From LC029 sp036676475 (GTDB taxonomy: Bacteria; Bacillota; Bacilli; Aneurinibacillales; RAOX-1), in NCBI GenBank assembly GCA_036676475.1, contig JAKFCU010000098.1, forward strand, positions 1-64,000: DNA of 64,000 nucleotides, in the 5' to 3' direction. The translations under genes and the position numbers were made by a program. The notes beneath the pieces were generated by a model. That model was not told the DNA's origin. It did not search any database and was given only the letters and a program-made list of their open reading frames with translations. Shown here one piece after another: positions 42,908 to 51,587 of this stretch (positions are counted from its first letter, which is position 1; each line of letters opens with the position of its first letter).

Positions 42908-43018
42908 CATTTTTTGTTTTTAGAATCTGAATAAAATGGTTGTTTTTTCTTCAGCTTAAAGTAGAATGAAATGTATGATTCATGACATACTAGCTATCTT
43001 TGGGAGGTTCATGTTCGC

Positions 43019-44197
43019 ATGAGATTATCACAACGTGTCAAGCAATTATCTCCATCTACTACCCTGGCTATCACCGCAAAGGCTAATGAACTGAAAAAGC
43101 AGGGAATTGATGTGGTCGGATTAGGTGCAGGAGAACCTGATTTTAATACGCCACAGCATATTATTGATTCGGCAGTTAAAGCCATGCAAGAAGGAAAAAC
43201 CAAATATACCCCAGCTGCAGGAATCGTGGAGCTGAAAGAAGCGATCTCTGAAAAGCTGAAGCGAGATAACGGGTTGGATTATAAGCCAGGGCAAATTACC
43301 GTTGGGAATGGCGCTAAGCATGTGCTATACAACATTTTCCAGGCTATTTTAGATCCGGGTGATGAAGTGATTGTTCCGATTCCCTATTGGGTTTCTTACC
43401 CTGAACAGGTACTGCTTGCCGACGGGAAGCCGGTCTATATTGAAGGAACGGAAGAAAATGAATTTAAAATCACACCTGAGCAGTTGTCGCATGCTATTAC
43501 GGAAAGAACGCAAGCATTGATCATTAATTCGCCTAGCAATCCTACGGGGAGTGTATATTCGAAAGAAGAGCTTCAAGCGATTGCCGATGTTTGTATTGAA
43601 AAAGGCATTCTTATGATTTCGGATGAGATCTATGAGAAGCTGATATATGATGGGGTGGAGCATATTAGTGTTGCCAGCCTAAGCGAAGAAGCCTATAACC
43701 ATACGATCGTCGTTAATGGAATGTCGAAGCCCTACTCGATGACCGGCTGGCGTATTGGATATGCGGCTGGAAGAAAAGACTTAATTGATGCGATGACTAA
43801 CCTTTCCAGTCATTCGACTTCTAACCCTACGACATTTGCTCAATATGGGGCATTAGAGGCCTTGCGCGGAACACAGGAGCCGCTTGAGATGATGAATAAG
43901 GAATTCGAAAGCCGTCGCAATGTAACCGTAGATCTACTAAATGAAATTGAAGGCATCCACTGTGTAAAACCAAAAGGTGCTTTCTACATTTTTGCTAATG
44001 TCAGCGAAGCGGTGAAAAAAGGCGGCTACGCGGACACCGATGAGTGGGCCAAAGCCTTGCTTGAAGAGGAGTTTGTTGCACTCGTTCCTGGCTCTGGATT
44101 CGGAGCGCCGAATCATATCCGTATTTCCTATGCGACTTCTTTGGAACAGTTGAAAAAAGGTGTAGAACGAATCAAGCGATTTGTCGAAAAAGAATAA
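43019..44197 (+). CDS. aspB: Aspartate aminotransferase
   Basis: A 392-residue fold type I PLP enzyme. PLP lysine in NGMSKPYSMTGWRIGYAAG, with NSPSNPTGSVYSKEEL, SDEIYEKLIYDG and the terminal HIRISYATS. It transaminates aspartate and 2-oxoglutarate. ATG 43019 has GGGAGG 11 bases upstream. The aspB-asnS-dnaD order is as in B. subtilis. Confidence 0.94.
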   Translation: MRLSQRVKQLSPSTTLAITAKANELKKQGIDVVGLGAGEPDFNTPQHIIDSAVKAMQEGKTKYTPAAGIVELKEAISEKLKRDNGLDYKPGQITVGNGAKHVLYNIFQAILDPGDEVIVPIPYWVSYPEQVLLADGKPVYIEGTEENEFKITPEQLSHAITERTQALIINSPSNPTGSVYSKEELQAIADVCIEKGILMISDEIYEKLIYDGVEHISVASLSEEAYNHTIVVNGMSKPYSMTGWRIGYAAGRKDLIDAMTNLSSHSTSNPTTFAQYGALEALRGTQEPLEMMNKEFESRRNVTVDLLNEIEGIHCVKPKGAFYIFANVSEAVKKGGYADTDEWAKALLEEEFVALVPGSGFGAPNHIRISYATSLEQLKKGVERIKRFVEKE

Positions 44198-44264
44198 ACA
44201 GCACATAAATGGGGTTTTTGGTGGGAGCCTATAATAGAGATCGACACGAAAGGTAGGTTGCCTG

Positions 44265-44408
44265 ATGAAAGATTCAACCAAAAAACGCTATTCTTCTAAT
44301 GTGGATATTCGTGCAAAGGAAGCGACTCAACAACCGAGAGTATCGGTTGAAGCCATACCTGGATACGGAGATAAGAAACTGGATGGGCCGAATCGTCCAT
44401 CTACCTAA
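44265..44408 (+). CDS. Small 47-residue protein
   Basis: ATG 44265 starts a frame of 47 residues (starts MKDSTKKRYSSNVDI, ends KLDGPNRPST) closed by TAA and a strong terminator. TATAAT at 44230-44235 gives it its own -10 box, and AGGTAGG precedes the start. The product is polar and lacks structure-forming hydrophobic residues. The terminal pattern is reminiscent of small spore-associated proteins of Bacillales, but I cannot name it. Confidence 0.65.
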   Translation: MKDSTKKRYSSNVDIRAKEATQQPRVSVEAIPGYGDKKLDGPNRPST

Positions 44409-44416
44409 GTAGGAAG

Positions 44417-44452
44417 GGAGTAAGTTTGCGAATCAGCACTTACTCCTTTTTT
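44417..44452 (+). terminator. Rho-independent terminator
   Basis: GGAGTAAGT (44417-44425) pairs perfectly with ACTTACTCC (44438-44446), then six Ts. Repeat A9 follows 4 bases later. Confidence 0.92.
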
Positions 44453-44455
44453 CAT

Positions 44456-44504
44456 ATTTATCGGAAAGTATTATATGCATAAGGCTACGCCAGTAGCTTT
44501 CTTA
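44456..44504 (+). repeat. Dispersed hairpin repeat, copy A9 (49 bp type)
   Basis: ATTTATCGG, AAAG, TATTATATGCATA, GGCTACGCCAGTAGC, TTTCTTA, just after a terminator and 16 bases before the asnS promoter. Confidence 0.92.
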
Positions 44505-44519
44505 TAGAAGAACCTTCAG

Positions 44520-44548
44520 TTGCTTTTCCACTCTTGGAATTGTATAAT
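44520..44548 (+). promoter_or_regulatory. SigA promoter of asnS
   Basis: TTGCTT (44520-44525), a 17-base spacer and TATAAT (44543-44548). The leader is about 80 bases and has no T-box features. Confidence 0.65.
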
Positions 44549-44633
44549 TCTACAATAATACATAATTAGGCGATTATTGGTTGCATGATTTTCCCATTCT
44601 TAATATCAAGGGTGGGAATTGGAGGGAATGATT

Positions 44634-45923
44634 ATGAACCCCATTATCAGTCAGATTGGCAAATATGAAGGCCAAGAAGTAAGATTAGGTGCCTGGCTCT
44701 ATAATAAGCGGTCCAGTGGAAAGATTCAATTCTTGCAGCTTCGCGATGGAACTGGATTTATTCAAGGTGTCTTAGTAAAAAAAGAAGTTTCTTCTGAGGT
44801 TTGGGAAACAGCTACCAAGCTTACACAGGAAAGCTCCATGTATGTGTCAGGAATGGTCCGGGCGGATGATCGTGCTCCCAATGGATATGAGCTAACCGTA
44901 ACCAATTTAGAGATTATCCAAATTGCTGAAGAATATCCGATTTCGTTGAAAGAGCATGGAGTTGAATTTTTGATGGATAACCGTCATCTATGGATTCGTT
45001 CTCCTAGACAGCAGGCCATTTTGACCATTCGTTCGGAAATTATCCGAGCTGTCTATGAATTCTTCCATGAAAACGGATTTGTGAAAATGGATGCCCCTAT
45101 TTTAACACCGACTTCAGCAGAAGGTTCGACGACTCTTTTCCATACAAAATACTTTGACGAAGATGCATTTCTATCCCAAAGCGGTCAGCTGTATGGAGAG
45201 GCAGGAGCGATGGCTCTCGGCCGCATTTTTACCTTTGGTCCTACATTTCGTGCGGAAAAGTCGAAAACACGCCGCCACCTCATCGAATTTTGGATGATTG
45301 AACCGGAAATGGCTTTTTGTGATCATGATGAAAACCTGCGTATTCAGGAAAATTTCGTATCCCATCTAGCACAATCCATTTTGAAGAACTGTCAAAAAGA
45401 ATTAAAGACATTAGAACGGGATACAAGCAAGCTAGAGACTATTGTAGCTCCTTTCCCGCGGATTACATATGATGAAGCAATTAAACTTCTGCAGGAAAAA
45501 GGACATGAGATCAAATGGGGAGACGATTTTGGTGCTCCTGATGAAACCGCAATAGCCGATCACTTCGAGAAGCCGGTGTTTATTACTCATTATCCAGCAG
45601 AGATCAAGGCCTTCTATATGAAGCCGGATCCCAATCGCCCCGATGTAGTTCTCTGTGCAGATTTGATTGCTCCTGAAGGCTACGGAGAAATTATTGGCGG
45701 AAGCCAGAGGATTGATGATTTAGAGCTGATGAAATCTCGCTATGATGAACATAAGTTGGATGAAAATGCGTATAAGTGGTATTTGGATTTAAGAAGGTAT
45801 GGCTCTGTACCTCATTCCGGTTTTGGATTGGGTTTAGAGCGTACCGTGGCATGGCTTAGCGGAACGGAACACGTTAGGGAAACCATCCCCTTCCCGCGTC
45901 TACTTAACCGTTTGTATCCTTAG
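44634..45923 (+). CDS. asnS: Asparaginyl-tRNA synthetase
   Basis: A 429-residue class IIb synthetase. The N-terminal OB-fold (residues 5-115) binds the anticodon. The catalytic core has motif 2 FGPTFRAEKSKTRRHLIEFW and motif 3 GFGLGLERTVAWLSG. It charges tRNA-Asn. I chose ATG 44634 with GGAGGG 7 bases upstream; ATG 44628 is possible. A structured palindrome (B1) takes the place of a simple terminator. Confidence 0.95.
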   Translation: MNPIISQIGKYEGQEVRLGAWLYNKRSSGKIQFLQLRDGTGFIQGVLVKKEVSSEVWETATKLTQESSMYVSGMVRADDRAPNGYELTVTNLEIIQIAEEYPISLKEHGVEFLMDNRHLWIRSPRQQAILTIRSEIIRAVYEFFHENGFVKMDAPILTPTSAEGSTTLFHTKYFDEDAFLSQSGQLYGEAGAMALGRIFTFGPTFRAEKSKTRRHLIEFWMIEPEMAFCDHDENLRIQENFVSHLAQSILKNCQKELKTLERDTSKLETIVAPFPRITYDEAIKLLQEKGHEIKWGDDFGAPDETAIADHFEKPVFITHYPAEIKAFYMKPDPNRPDVVLCADLIAPEGYGEIIGGSQRIDDLELMKSRYDEHKLDENAYKWYLDLRRYGSVPHSGFGLGLERTVAWLSGTEHVRETIPFPRLLNRLYP

Positions 45924-45928
45924 ATGTG

Positions 45929-46056
45929 AAGAGGCTGACTCATAAGGGTCTTACCCCTACATATACCACAATCTATAGTGACATTTATAATGATGTCATA
46001 CTATTAAGTGTAGATGTGGGGGCTGACCCTTAGCTTTTGAGTCGGCTTCTTTTTTT
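45929..46056 (+). repeat. Structured palindromic element, copy B1
   Basis: A nested inverted repeat: outer arms AAGAGGCTGACTC (45929-45941) and GAGTCGGCTTCTT (46039-46051), then AAGGGTC/GACCCTT, a CCC/GGG step and an inner ATAGTGACAT/ATGTCA arm. It ends in a T-run. It shares sequence and structure with B2 at 48127. It can fold as one long hairpin and probably terminates asnS. Confidence 0.85.
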
Positions 46057-46060
46057 ATGC

Positions 46061-46110
46061 ACTTAACGGTCAAGTGTTATACGCATATGGCTACGCCAGT
46101 AGCTTTCTTA
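46061..46110 (+). repeat. Dispersed hairpin repeat, copy A10 (50 bp type)
   Basis: ACTTAACGG, TCAAG, TGTTATACGCATA, TGGCTACGCCAGTAGC, TTTCTTA, immediately after element B1. Confidence 0.92.
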
Positions 46111-46194
46111 AATAGAGAAATAACAAGTTGGTAAAGATCAATCCTAACATTTCAGACAAGCCAATAGTATAATAGAGTTGAGGTGGATAATGAA

Positions 46195-46887
46195 ATGGTA
46201 CAATTAGTACTTCGCTTGATCAAGGAAAGTCATCTTTCTCTGCCAACCATTTTGCTCAAGCATTACAAAGAAATCGGTTTGACAGATCAAGAAATGATGC
46301 TTGTGATTCATATTATTAGCTTTAAGCAAGAAGGGAAGGATTTCCCTACCATCAATGAACTAAGGGAACGAATGACCGCTGAGGAAATGCAAGTGATTAC
46401 TATGCTCCAAAAGCTTGTACAGAAAGGTTACTTGGCTATTGAGGATGACATTGAGAAAAATACAGGGGTACGGGCAGAAATTTATCAAATGGATCCTCTA
46501 TATGAAAGGCTTGCTCAATTAATCGCTTCCCAGCAAGATGTTTCTCCTGATGATTCCACGGAAAAATCAACCAATCCGAATCTCTACACCATTTTTGAAC
46601 AGGAGTTTGGTCGTCCTCTGTCTCCTATAGAATGTGAAACCATTGCGATGTGGCAAGATCAGGACCATTACACAGATGAATTAATCACCGCTGCTCTGCG
46701 TGAAGCGGTCATTTCAAATAAGCTTTTCATACGCTATATTGATCGGATTTTATATGAATGGCAAAGAAATAACATTCGAACTCCAGGTCAGGCACGAGAA
46801 TTTAGTCTCAAGTTTCGCAAACCTCCGCAATCTACTGTTCAGAAGAAAGTGGAGCCCTTTCCTTTTTATAATTGGCTGGAGAACTAG
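46195..46887 (+). CDS. dnaD: DnaD-family DNA replication protein
   Basis: A 230-residue primosomal protein. The N-terminal winged-helix domain (residues 5-95) is followed by a DnaB_2/DnaD C-terminal domain (IFEQEFGRPLSPIECETIAM, AVISNKLFIRYIDRILYEW). It helps load the replicative helicase. ATG 46195 follows GAGGTG; a TATAAT at 46168-46173 lies upstream. The nth-ypoC-ponA genes that follow dnaD in B. subtilis are absent: the spore coat locus starts here. Confidence 0.93.
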   Translation: MVQLVLRLIKESHLSLPTILLKHYKEIGLTDQEMMLVIHIISFKQEGKDFPTINELRERMTAEEMQVITMLQKLVQKGYLAIEDDIEKNTGVRAEIYQMDPLYERLAQLIASQQDVSPDDSTEKSTNPNLYTIFEQEFGRPLSPIECETIAMWQDQDHYTDELITAALREAVISNKLFIRYIDRILYEWQRNNIRTPGQAREFSLKFRKPPQSTVQKKVEPFPFYNWLEN

Positions 46888-46900
46888 CATGCAGGAGAAT

Positions 46901-46926
46901 GTCCCATTGATGATGGGACTTTTTTT
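46901..46926 (+). terminator. Rho-independent terminator of dnaD
   Basis: GTCCCAT (46901-46907) pairs with ATGGGAC (46913-46919), followed by seven Ts. Confidence 0.92.
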
Positions 46927-46985
46927 ATGAAGTCGGTTTAACGTGAAATGGATTCTAACCAAGCCTGTTTTCTCCTGGTAAGGGA

Positions 46986-47012
46986 ACCAAATAGTGCTGC
47001 CCACATAATGTA
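46986..47012 (+). promoter_or_regulatory. SigK-like promoter
   Basis: AC (46986-46987), a 16-base spacer and CATAATGTA (47004-47012), matching the SigK pattern AC-N(16-17)-CATANNNTA, 26 bases before the YheC/D gene. Confidence 0.55.
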
Positions 47013-47037
47013 TTCTGAGAAATCATACGGGTGATGA

Positions 47038-48126
47038 ATGATGACACAGGAATGGCTAGGCATACTAGTAAACGATGGGTTCTTGGAAAAAATGAAGCAA
47101 CATCGAACAGGATACGAAAAGCTGGAGTTTTATCAGGAAGCAGGGGTTAAGTACAACCTTACTCCATGCTATTTTCGCTTACAGGATATATCCTTTCCGA
47201 GGAAAAGAGTTAAAGTGTATGTTGAGGGAAATGGAAAGTGGAATCCAAAGTGGATCCCGATACCAAAAGTCATTCACAACCGGGCCATATTTATCGCTGG
47301 GCCTAATTGGAAGCGATGTATTCGCTTAGAGAAGACAGGGTCTATTCTATTCAATTTCTGGAACCGCTATGGAAAGCTGCAAATAGCTCAACGGTTAGAG
47401 AGAAACACTGGTTTTCAACCTTTTCTTCCTGTTACTTCTTCTTTCTCCCAGGAAAATATCGATGCCATGACAAAGAGATATTCTTCGCTGATCTTTAAGC
47501 CTGACAAAGGAACGGTTGGTGAAGGGATTATCAAAATGGACCGGGCAGAAGCTGGGTGCTGGGATGTGAAATTCCGATCTGGAAATAAGCTTCTCCATCT
47601 GGAAATCCCTCAAAGCTCAATGTTTGCACAGTTAAGGAAATATACGGCCAATCATCGATACATTCTGCAGGAAACCATTCCATTGGCAACATACCAAGAC
47701 TCCCCCTTTGATATCCGTGTTTCGGTTCAAAAGGATGGGCATGGAGAATGGGGAGTTACAGGAATGGTGGGGAAAGCCGCTCGTCCGGGGCACTACTTGA
47801 GCAATGTAGCGCAGGGCGGAAAGGTTTATTCCCTCACAGAGTTATTATCCGAGTATCCTCATTTGAAGAAGGAAAAGATATATCAGGCAATTAGTGAAGT
47901 TGCCTTATCCATGGCCAACTATTTATCGAATCAGCTGCTTCACTTAGCGGATATAGGATTTGACTTTGGAATCACTAGAGACGGCCATCCCTTTTTTATC
48001 GAAATGAACGGCCGGGATCAACGCTATAGCTTTGCAAAAGGCGGAATGATCGATACGTGGAAGAAAACCTACGAAAAACCGGTAGCCTATGCGCGATTCT
48101 TATTGGATGAGAAAAACAAGTCGTAA
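47038..48126 (+). CDS. YheC/YheD-family ATP-grasp protein, spore coat associated
   Basis: A 362-residue ATP-grasp-like protein of the YheC/D family. N-terminal domain: WLGILVNDGFLEKM and PKVIHNRAIF. ATP-grasp part: LIFKPDKGTVGEGIIKMDRAE, FDIRVSVQKDGHGEWGVTGMVGK and the terminal FFIEMNGRDQRYSFAKGG with metal-binding Glu and Asn. Proteins of this family are associated with the endospore coat; the ligated substrate is unknown. A SigK-like promoter lies upstream. The ribosome site is weak (GGGTGATGA). A second member is at 55588. Confidence 0.88.
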   Translation: MMTQEWLGILVNDGFLEKMKQHRTGYEKLEFYQEAGVKYNLTPCYFRLQDISFPRKRVKVYVEGNGKWNPKWIPIPKVIHNRAIFIAGPNWKRCIRLEKTGSILFNFWNRYGKLQIAQRLERNTGFQPFLPVTSSFSQENIDAMTKRYSSLIFKPDKGTVGEGIIKMDRAEAGCWDVKFRSGNKLLHLEIPQSSMFAQLRKYTANHRYILQETIPLATYQDSPFDIRVSVQKDGHGEWGVTGMVGKAARPGHYLSNVAQGGKVYSLTELLSEYPHLKKEKIYQAISEVALSMANYLSNQLLHLADIGFDFGITRDGHPFFIEMNGRDQRYSFAKGGMIDTWKKTYEKPVAYARFLLDEKNKS

Positions 48127-48254
48127 AGAGAGACTGACTCATAAGGGTCTGACTCCCTGTATCTAACACGATATATAGTGACAGTATTGTTATTGTCATA
48201 CTATATAAAGTGAATGCAGGGACTGACCCTTAGCTTTTTTGACAGTCTCTTTTT
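48127..48254 (+). repeat. Structured palindromic element, copy B2
   Basis: Same layout as B1: AGAGACTGACTCATAAGGGTC on the left, GACTGACCCTTAGC and GACAGTCTCTTTTT on the right, and an inner ATATAGTGACA/TGTCATACTATAT arm. It starts right after the YheC/D stop codon and ends in a T-run, so it also acts as a likely terminator. Confidence 0.85.
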
Positions 48255-48309
48255 GAATACTACAGATAGGTATCAGCCTTAATTGCCTTGAAATTGGTTA
48301 TTAATCTAT

Positions 48310-48336
48310 ACCGAGTTGCTTTCGTTCCATAATGTA
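48310..48336 (+). promoter_or_regulatory. SigK-like promoter of the cotS-like gene
   Basis: AC (48310-48311), a 16-base spacer and CATAATGTA (48328-48336), 31 bases upstream of the start codon. Confidence 0.6.
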
Positions 48337-48367
48337 GTAGTAGAAGTCTACCTAGAGTGGTGAGGAT

Positions 48368-49354
48368 ATGTCTAAACTAACCGAGACGATTGAACAGGCT
48401 TATGGATTGGATATTATTGATCTGGTAACCATTAAGCGGTTGAAACAAGCTAATTATGTAGGAAAAATCAATACGTCTGACGGGAAAATGTATGTTGTAA
48501 AAAGTTTAAATATCCACAAGAGTAGGCAACAGTTTATTGTCGAAACCGAACAATTGCTAAGGGAAAGAGGGGTAAAGTTGGCCAGTCCTATGATATCCCT
48601 AGAAAACCAGCTGTTTTTCCAGTATAAGGGATCGATCTATGTGATCTATGAGTGGATCAAGGGGGAAAAGCAGCGGTTGGCCAACAGAAAAGACCTTCAA
48701 AGCATAGTTCAAGTATTGGGTCAATTTCATCGCTCGTCCGTTGGGTTGATCTATTCTCAAGGTACTAAAATCTATTCTCATAAAAATTGGGTAAAGGATT
48801 ACAATCAACGCTTGGAGACGATGAGTAGGTGGAAGAAAAAATATAAAAAATCAAAAGATCCAAAGAATCAGGTCATTCTTAAGAATATTCCTTTTTTTTA
48901 TAATATAGGAAAAAAAGCCTTGAAGAAATTGAAATCAAGTCCCTATCAAGCGATGATTTCCGAGTCTTATAGAAAACAAAGTCTCGTTCATGGAGATTTT
49001 CACCAGAATAATATGCTGATCCAGGGAAATCAAAAAGTCTTGATTGATTTTGAAGATGTCCGCTATGATTTGCCATCCAAAGATTTGCTGCGTATCTTTG
49101 AAATGTATTTGCGAAAGCACAAATTCAACGAGAAAGTTTTTAGAGGGATGTTTAGAAAATATGAAGCGACAAATCCTCTATCCAATGAAGTAAAAGAAGT
49201 CGTACTGATCGATTTTTTATTCCCGCATATCTTCGAAAGAAATCTTCGTCAAAATAAATACGTGCAAACGCCTCTTTCTAAAGCCATTCACCAGATTAAG
49301 CAGGAAAGGAAAAAAATCAAGTTTATTTATAAATATTATTTTGGGAATAAATGA
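48368..49354 (+). CDS. CotS-family spore coat protein (kinase-like fold)
   Basis: A 328-residue protein of the CotS/CotI family, related to choline/aminoglycoside kinases. The N-lobe has KMYVVKSLNIHKSRQQFIVE. The catalytic loop is SLVHGDFHQNNMLIQG and the metal motif is VLIDFEDVRYD, so phosphotransfer is possible. GGTGAGG precedes ATG 48368. A SigK-like promoter lies upstream. It heads a unit with the glycosyltransferase at 49380. The protein is unusually Lys-rich at its C-terminus. Confidence 0.88.
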   Translation: MSKLTETIEQAYGLDIIDLVTIKRLKQANYVGKINTSDGKMYVVKSLNIHKSRQQFIVETEQLLRERGVKLASPMISLENQLFFQYKGSIYVIYEWIKGEKQRLANRKDLQSIVQVLGQFHRSSVGLIYSQGTKIYSHKNWVKDYNQRLETMSRWKKKYKKSKDPKNQVILKNIPFFYNIGKKALKKLKSSPYQAMISESYRKQSLVHGDFHQNNMLIQGNQKVLIDFEDVRYDLPSKDLLRIFEMYLRKHKFNEKVFRGMFRKYEATNPLSNEVKEVVLIDFLFPHIFERNLRQNKYVQTPLSKAIHQIKQERKKIKFIYKYYFGNK

Positions 49355-49379
49355 TCATTGGAAATAGGGGTGACAAAAT

Positions 49380-50246
49380 ATGAGTGAGGAAAACATAAGT
49401 GAGGAAAACATAAGTGAGGAAAACATAAGTGAAAAAAACATGCGTAAAAAAGAAAAGAAGGCACTTGTGACGGTTGTAATTCCAACCTATAATCGGGCCA
49501 AATTTTTAAGCAGGGCCATTAAAAGTGTGAAAAATCAAACGATCAAGAATTGGAAGCTCTTGATTATCGACGACGGCTCAAAAGATAAAACAAAAAAGGT
49601 GGTGAAGCGTTTTTTATCCGATCGGCGTATTCGCTACGTCAAATTGAAAAAGAATCGAGGGGTTTCCGCTGCTTTGAAGAAGGCCTTATCCATGGTGAAG
49701 ACTAAATACTTTGTACAGCTGGATGCCGATGATTGGTATGAGAAGAAAACGCTCAATACCTGCTTGAAGAAGATGGAAAAAAGCAGCAGGAAAGTCGCCA
49801 TGGTGTATGGGAATGAAAAGGTTTGGAACAAGGGTAAAAAAGGGAAACTAAAGTATGAAAAAACAAAGACTAAACGCCAATTGAAGGGAAAATATGATTT
49901 TATTACTTACCACCCTATGGTATATCCCCGTTTTTATCGAACGAAAGCTCTCCGCAAGGTGGGAGGATGGTCAACCAAGGTCCCTTATGGAGGCCGTTAC
50001 GCCGAAGATCGGCAAATTCTGTTGAAGCTCGCCGGGCGATATAAATTTAAATGGATCAATAAGATTTTGTATAATCACCTCCACCATTCCAATAATAACT
50101 CCCGAATCGACAACAAAGAAAAGTACGCCAGAGTTAACCGCAATTTATATAAGAGGGCACTGAAAAAATGGGGGAATAAATTTAAGCCGATTTTTAAGTT
50201 TAAATATGGAAGATTAAAGGTTGGGAGATTGAAGAAGAAGAGGTAG
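49380..50246 (+). CDS. Family 2 glycosyltransferase with N-terminal SEENI repeats
   Basis: A 288-residue GT-A protein. After a 20-residue repeat-coded head, the GT2 core starts (TVVIPTYNRAKFLSRAIKS) with IIDDGSKDKTKK, the DXD-like QLDADDW and GRYAEDRQILLKLAGRYKF. It probably transfers sugar to a spore surface polymer. GGGGTGAC precedes ATG 49380. The product is very rich in Lys and Arg (KKGKKGKLKYEKTKTKRQ). It is similar in layout to the GT2 at 60229 (both have a YPRFYRT/HPRCYLT and DPYGGR/VPYGGR block). Confidence 0.9.
   Translation: MSEENISEENISEENISEKNMRKKEKKALVTVVIPTYNRAKFLSRAIKSVKNQTIKNWKLLIIDDGSKDKTKKVVKRFLSDRRIRYVKLKKNRGVSAALKKALSMVKTKYFVQLDADDWYEKKTLNTCLKKMEKSSRKVAMVYGNEKVWNKGKKGKLKYEKTKTKRQLKGKYDFITYHPMVYPRFYRTKALRKVGGWSTKVPYGGRYAEDRQILLKLAGRYKFKWINKILYNHLHHSNNNSRIDNKEKYARVNRNLYKRALKKWGNKFKPIFKFKYGRLKVGRLKKKR
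49383..49442 (+). repeat. 15-bp in-frame tandem repeat (4 units)
   Basis: AGTGAGGAAAACATA occurs three times exactly and a fourth time with three changes (AGTGAAAAAAACATG). Each unit codes for SEENI. The number of units can change without shifting the frame. Confidence 0.92.
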
Positions 50247-50274
50247 GAGAATTGTATAATAAGAGAGATAATCC

Positions 50275-50341
50275 AAAAAAACTCCTTTGTAGAAGACTTA
50301 GTTTGATAACAAAGTCGACTTTGCTACAAGAGGAGTTTTTT
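50275..50341. terminator. Bidirectional terminator between convergent genes
   Basis: AAAAAACTCCTTTGTAG pairs with CTACAAGAGGAGTTTTTT (one bulge), with an inner AAGACTT/AAAGTC-type arm. It separates the GT2 gene and the reverse-strand glycosyltransferase. Nothing else is seen up to 50451. Confidence 0.8.
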
Positions 50342-50451
50342 ATATTTTTCCGGATAGGCTGTCTCGAATTTCTCCATGTCCGCAGGGAGCTTCACAAATC
50401 TGAGAACACAACATGAAACGAGCGTCCCATTGTTGTGTGCTAAAGCTTTCC

Positions 50452-51540
50452 CTAATATCCAAAAGGAGTCATCGTACGGAGTTGCGGGTATAGATCAGGC
50501 AATTCCTTGATCCGATGTTGACTAAGAAGTTTCATGCATTCTGCTACAACCTGGGCGCCATTTTGGGGAATCGATTGAAAAGCCTGCCGAATATAGGGGG
50601 TTTGATCTAGGATATCGTAGATGCAATGGGAAAGGTCCTTTGCTGTAAACTTGGAAGAGGCGACACATACGTCACAGCCGACGAGGTCTTGAAGCATCAT
50701 GTTTTTTACCTTCCGCTCCTTTGTATCCGCAGGTAAAGATAAAAGCGGAGTACCCGTAGAGATACAGTCGATCATAATGCCCATGCCAGGCTTGCTGATA
50801 ACGAGCTCTGCCGCGTGGACCAGATCCCGGCCGTTTTCAAACAAAGAAGTCTGAATGATCCCTTTAGGGAATTTCTCTTTCTTTTCCCCGAATGGACGGA
50901 TAACGACGATTCGATAGGGAGTCTTAAGCTTCTTTATCTTTTCATACCATTCATTTATAAATTTATAGCGATAGGGACCTACTCCACCTCCCATATGAAC
51001 GAGAATAAAGGGCTCGTCGATCGGAATCCCCAGTTTCTTTTTTACGTTTTGCGGCAACATGGAAATCTCGCGGGATATGATCGGAACGGGGAGATAGAGG
51101 GTGGACAGTTTGGGTATTCTCTTGGGTGGGGTTAAGTTCATATGAAAGAAGACATCGGTTGTTTTTTGGGAAATGGCATGAATTTCTTTTTTGAATTTTG
51201 CTGTCCAATAGGAGTCTTTTCCTGATACAAATAGATCGCTATGATAAATTCCTCCAATAATCGGTCCTTTTTTTCCTCTTTCTTTTTTTAAGATTTCCAC
51301 TTCTTTTCGCCAATCGTGCAGGATCAGGTTGGAATCAAGAAGCAATTTTTTTTGTTTCTGGATTTTTTGGGTGCTGAAATTTCGAACTTTACAACCGGGT
51401 AGATTCGAACGGAGCCATTGGTGAGAATGTTCAAAGGCATAGATCTTCACTTTTTGGTTGCTCATTTTCTGGAATCTGTTTAGATTTGCAACACACCGGC
51501 TTAAATGACCCAAATTTCGACCAACAAAATAACGGATCAC
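50452..51540 (-). CDS. GT-B glycosyltransferase (MurG/GT28-like)
   Basis: A 362-residue protein with a GT-B layout. The N-terminal RYFVGRNLGHLSRCVANLNR resembles the first Rossmann motif of GT28 enzymes. The C-terminal half has FILVHMGGGVGPYRYKF, ELVISKPGMGIMIDCISTGTP and LLSLPADTKER, typical of a UDP-sugar or lipid-linked acceptor enzyme. It starts at GTG 51540 with GGTGGTG upstream and a very good SigK promoter. It is oriented opposite to the rest of the cluster. Confidence 0.8.
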   Translation of the reverse strand: MIRYFVGRNLGHLSRCVANLNRFQKMSNQKVKIYAFEHSHQWLRSNLPGCKVRNFSTQKIQKQKKLLLDSNLILHDWRKEVEILKKERGKKGPIIGGIYHSDLFVSGKDSYWTAKFKKEIHAISQKTTDVFFHMNLTPPKRIPKLSTLYLPVPIISREISMLPQNVKKKLGIPIDEPFILVHMGGGVGPYRYKFINEWYEKIKKLKTPYRIVVIRPFGEKKEKFPKGIIQTSLFENGRDLVHAAELVISKPGMGIMIDCISTGTPLLSLPADTKERKVKNMMLQDLVGCDVCVASSKFTAKDLSHCIYDILDQTPYIRQAFQSIPQNGAQVVAECMKLLSQHRIKELPDLYPQLRTMTPFGY

Positions 51541-51559
51541 ATGTTCACCACCTTCATCC

Positions 51560-51587
51560 TAATGTATGAGGAATAAAAGGGGATAGT
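51560..51587 (-). promoter_or_regulatory. SigK promoter of the reverse-strand glycosyltransferase
   Basis: On the reverse strand: AC (51587-51586), exactly 17 bases, then CATACATTA (51568-51560), a full match to AC-N17-CATANNNTA. It lies 19 bases before the start codon. Confidence 0.7.

Noticed and set aside
44505..44633. T-box riboswitch before asnS
   Set aside because: The leader from the promoter is only about 80 bases and has no T-box sequence (TGGNACCGCG type) or specifier hairpin.
49383..49442. 15-base repeat as a regulatory direct repeat (iteron)
   Set aside because: It is in frame, codes for SEENI units and starts at the initiation codon; coding expansion explains it.
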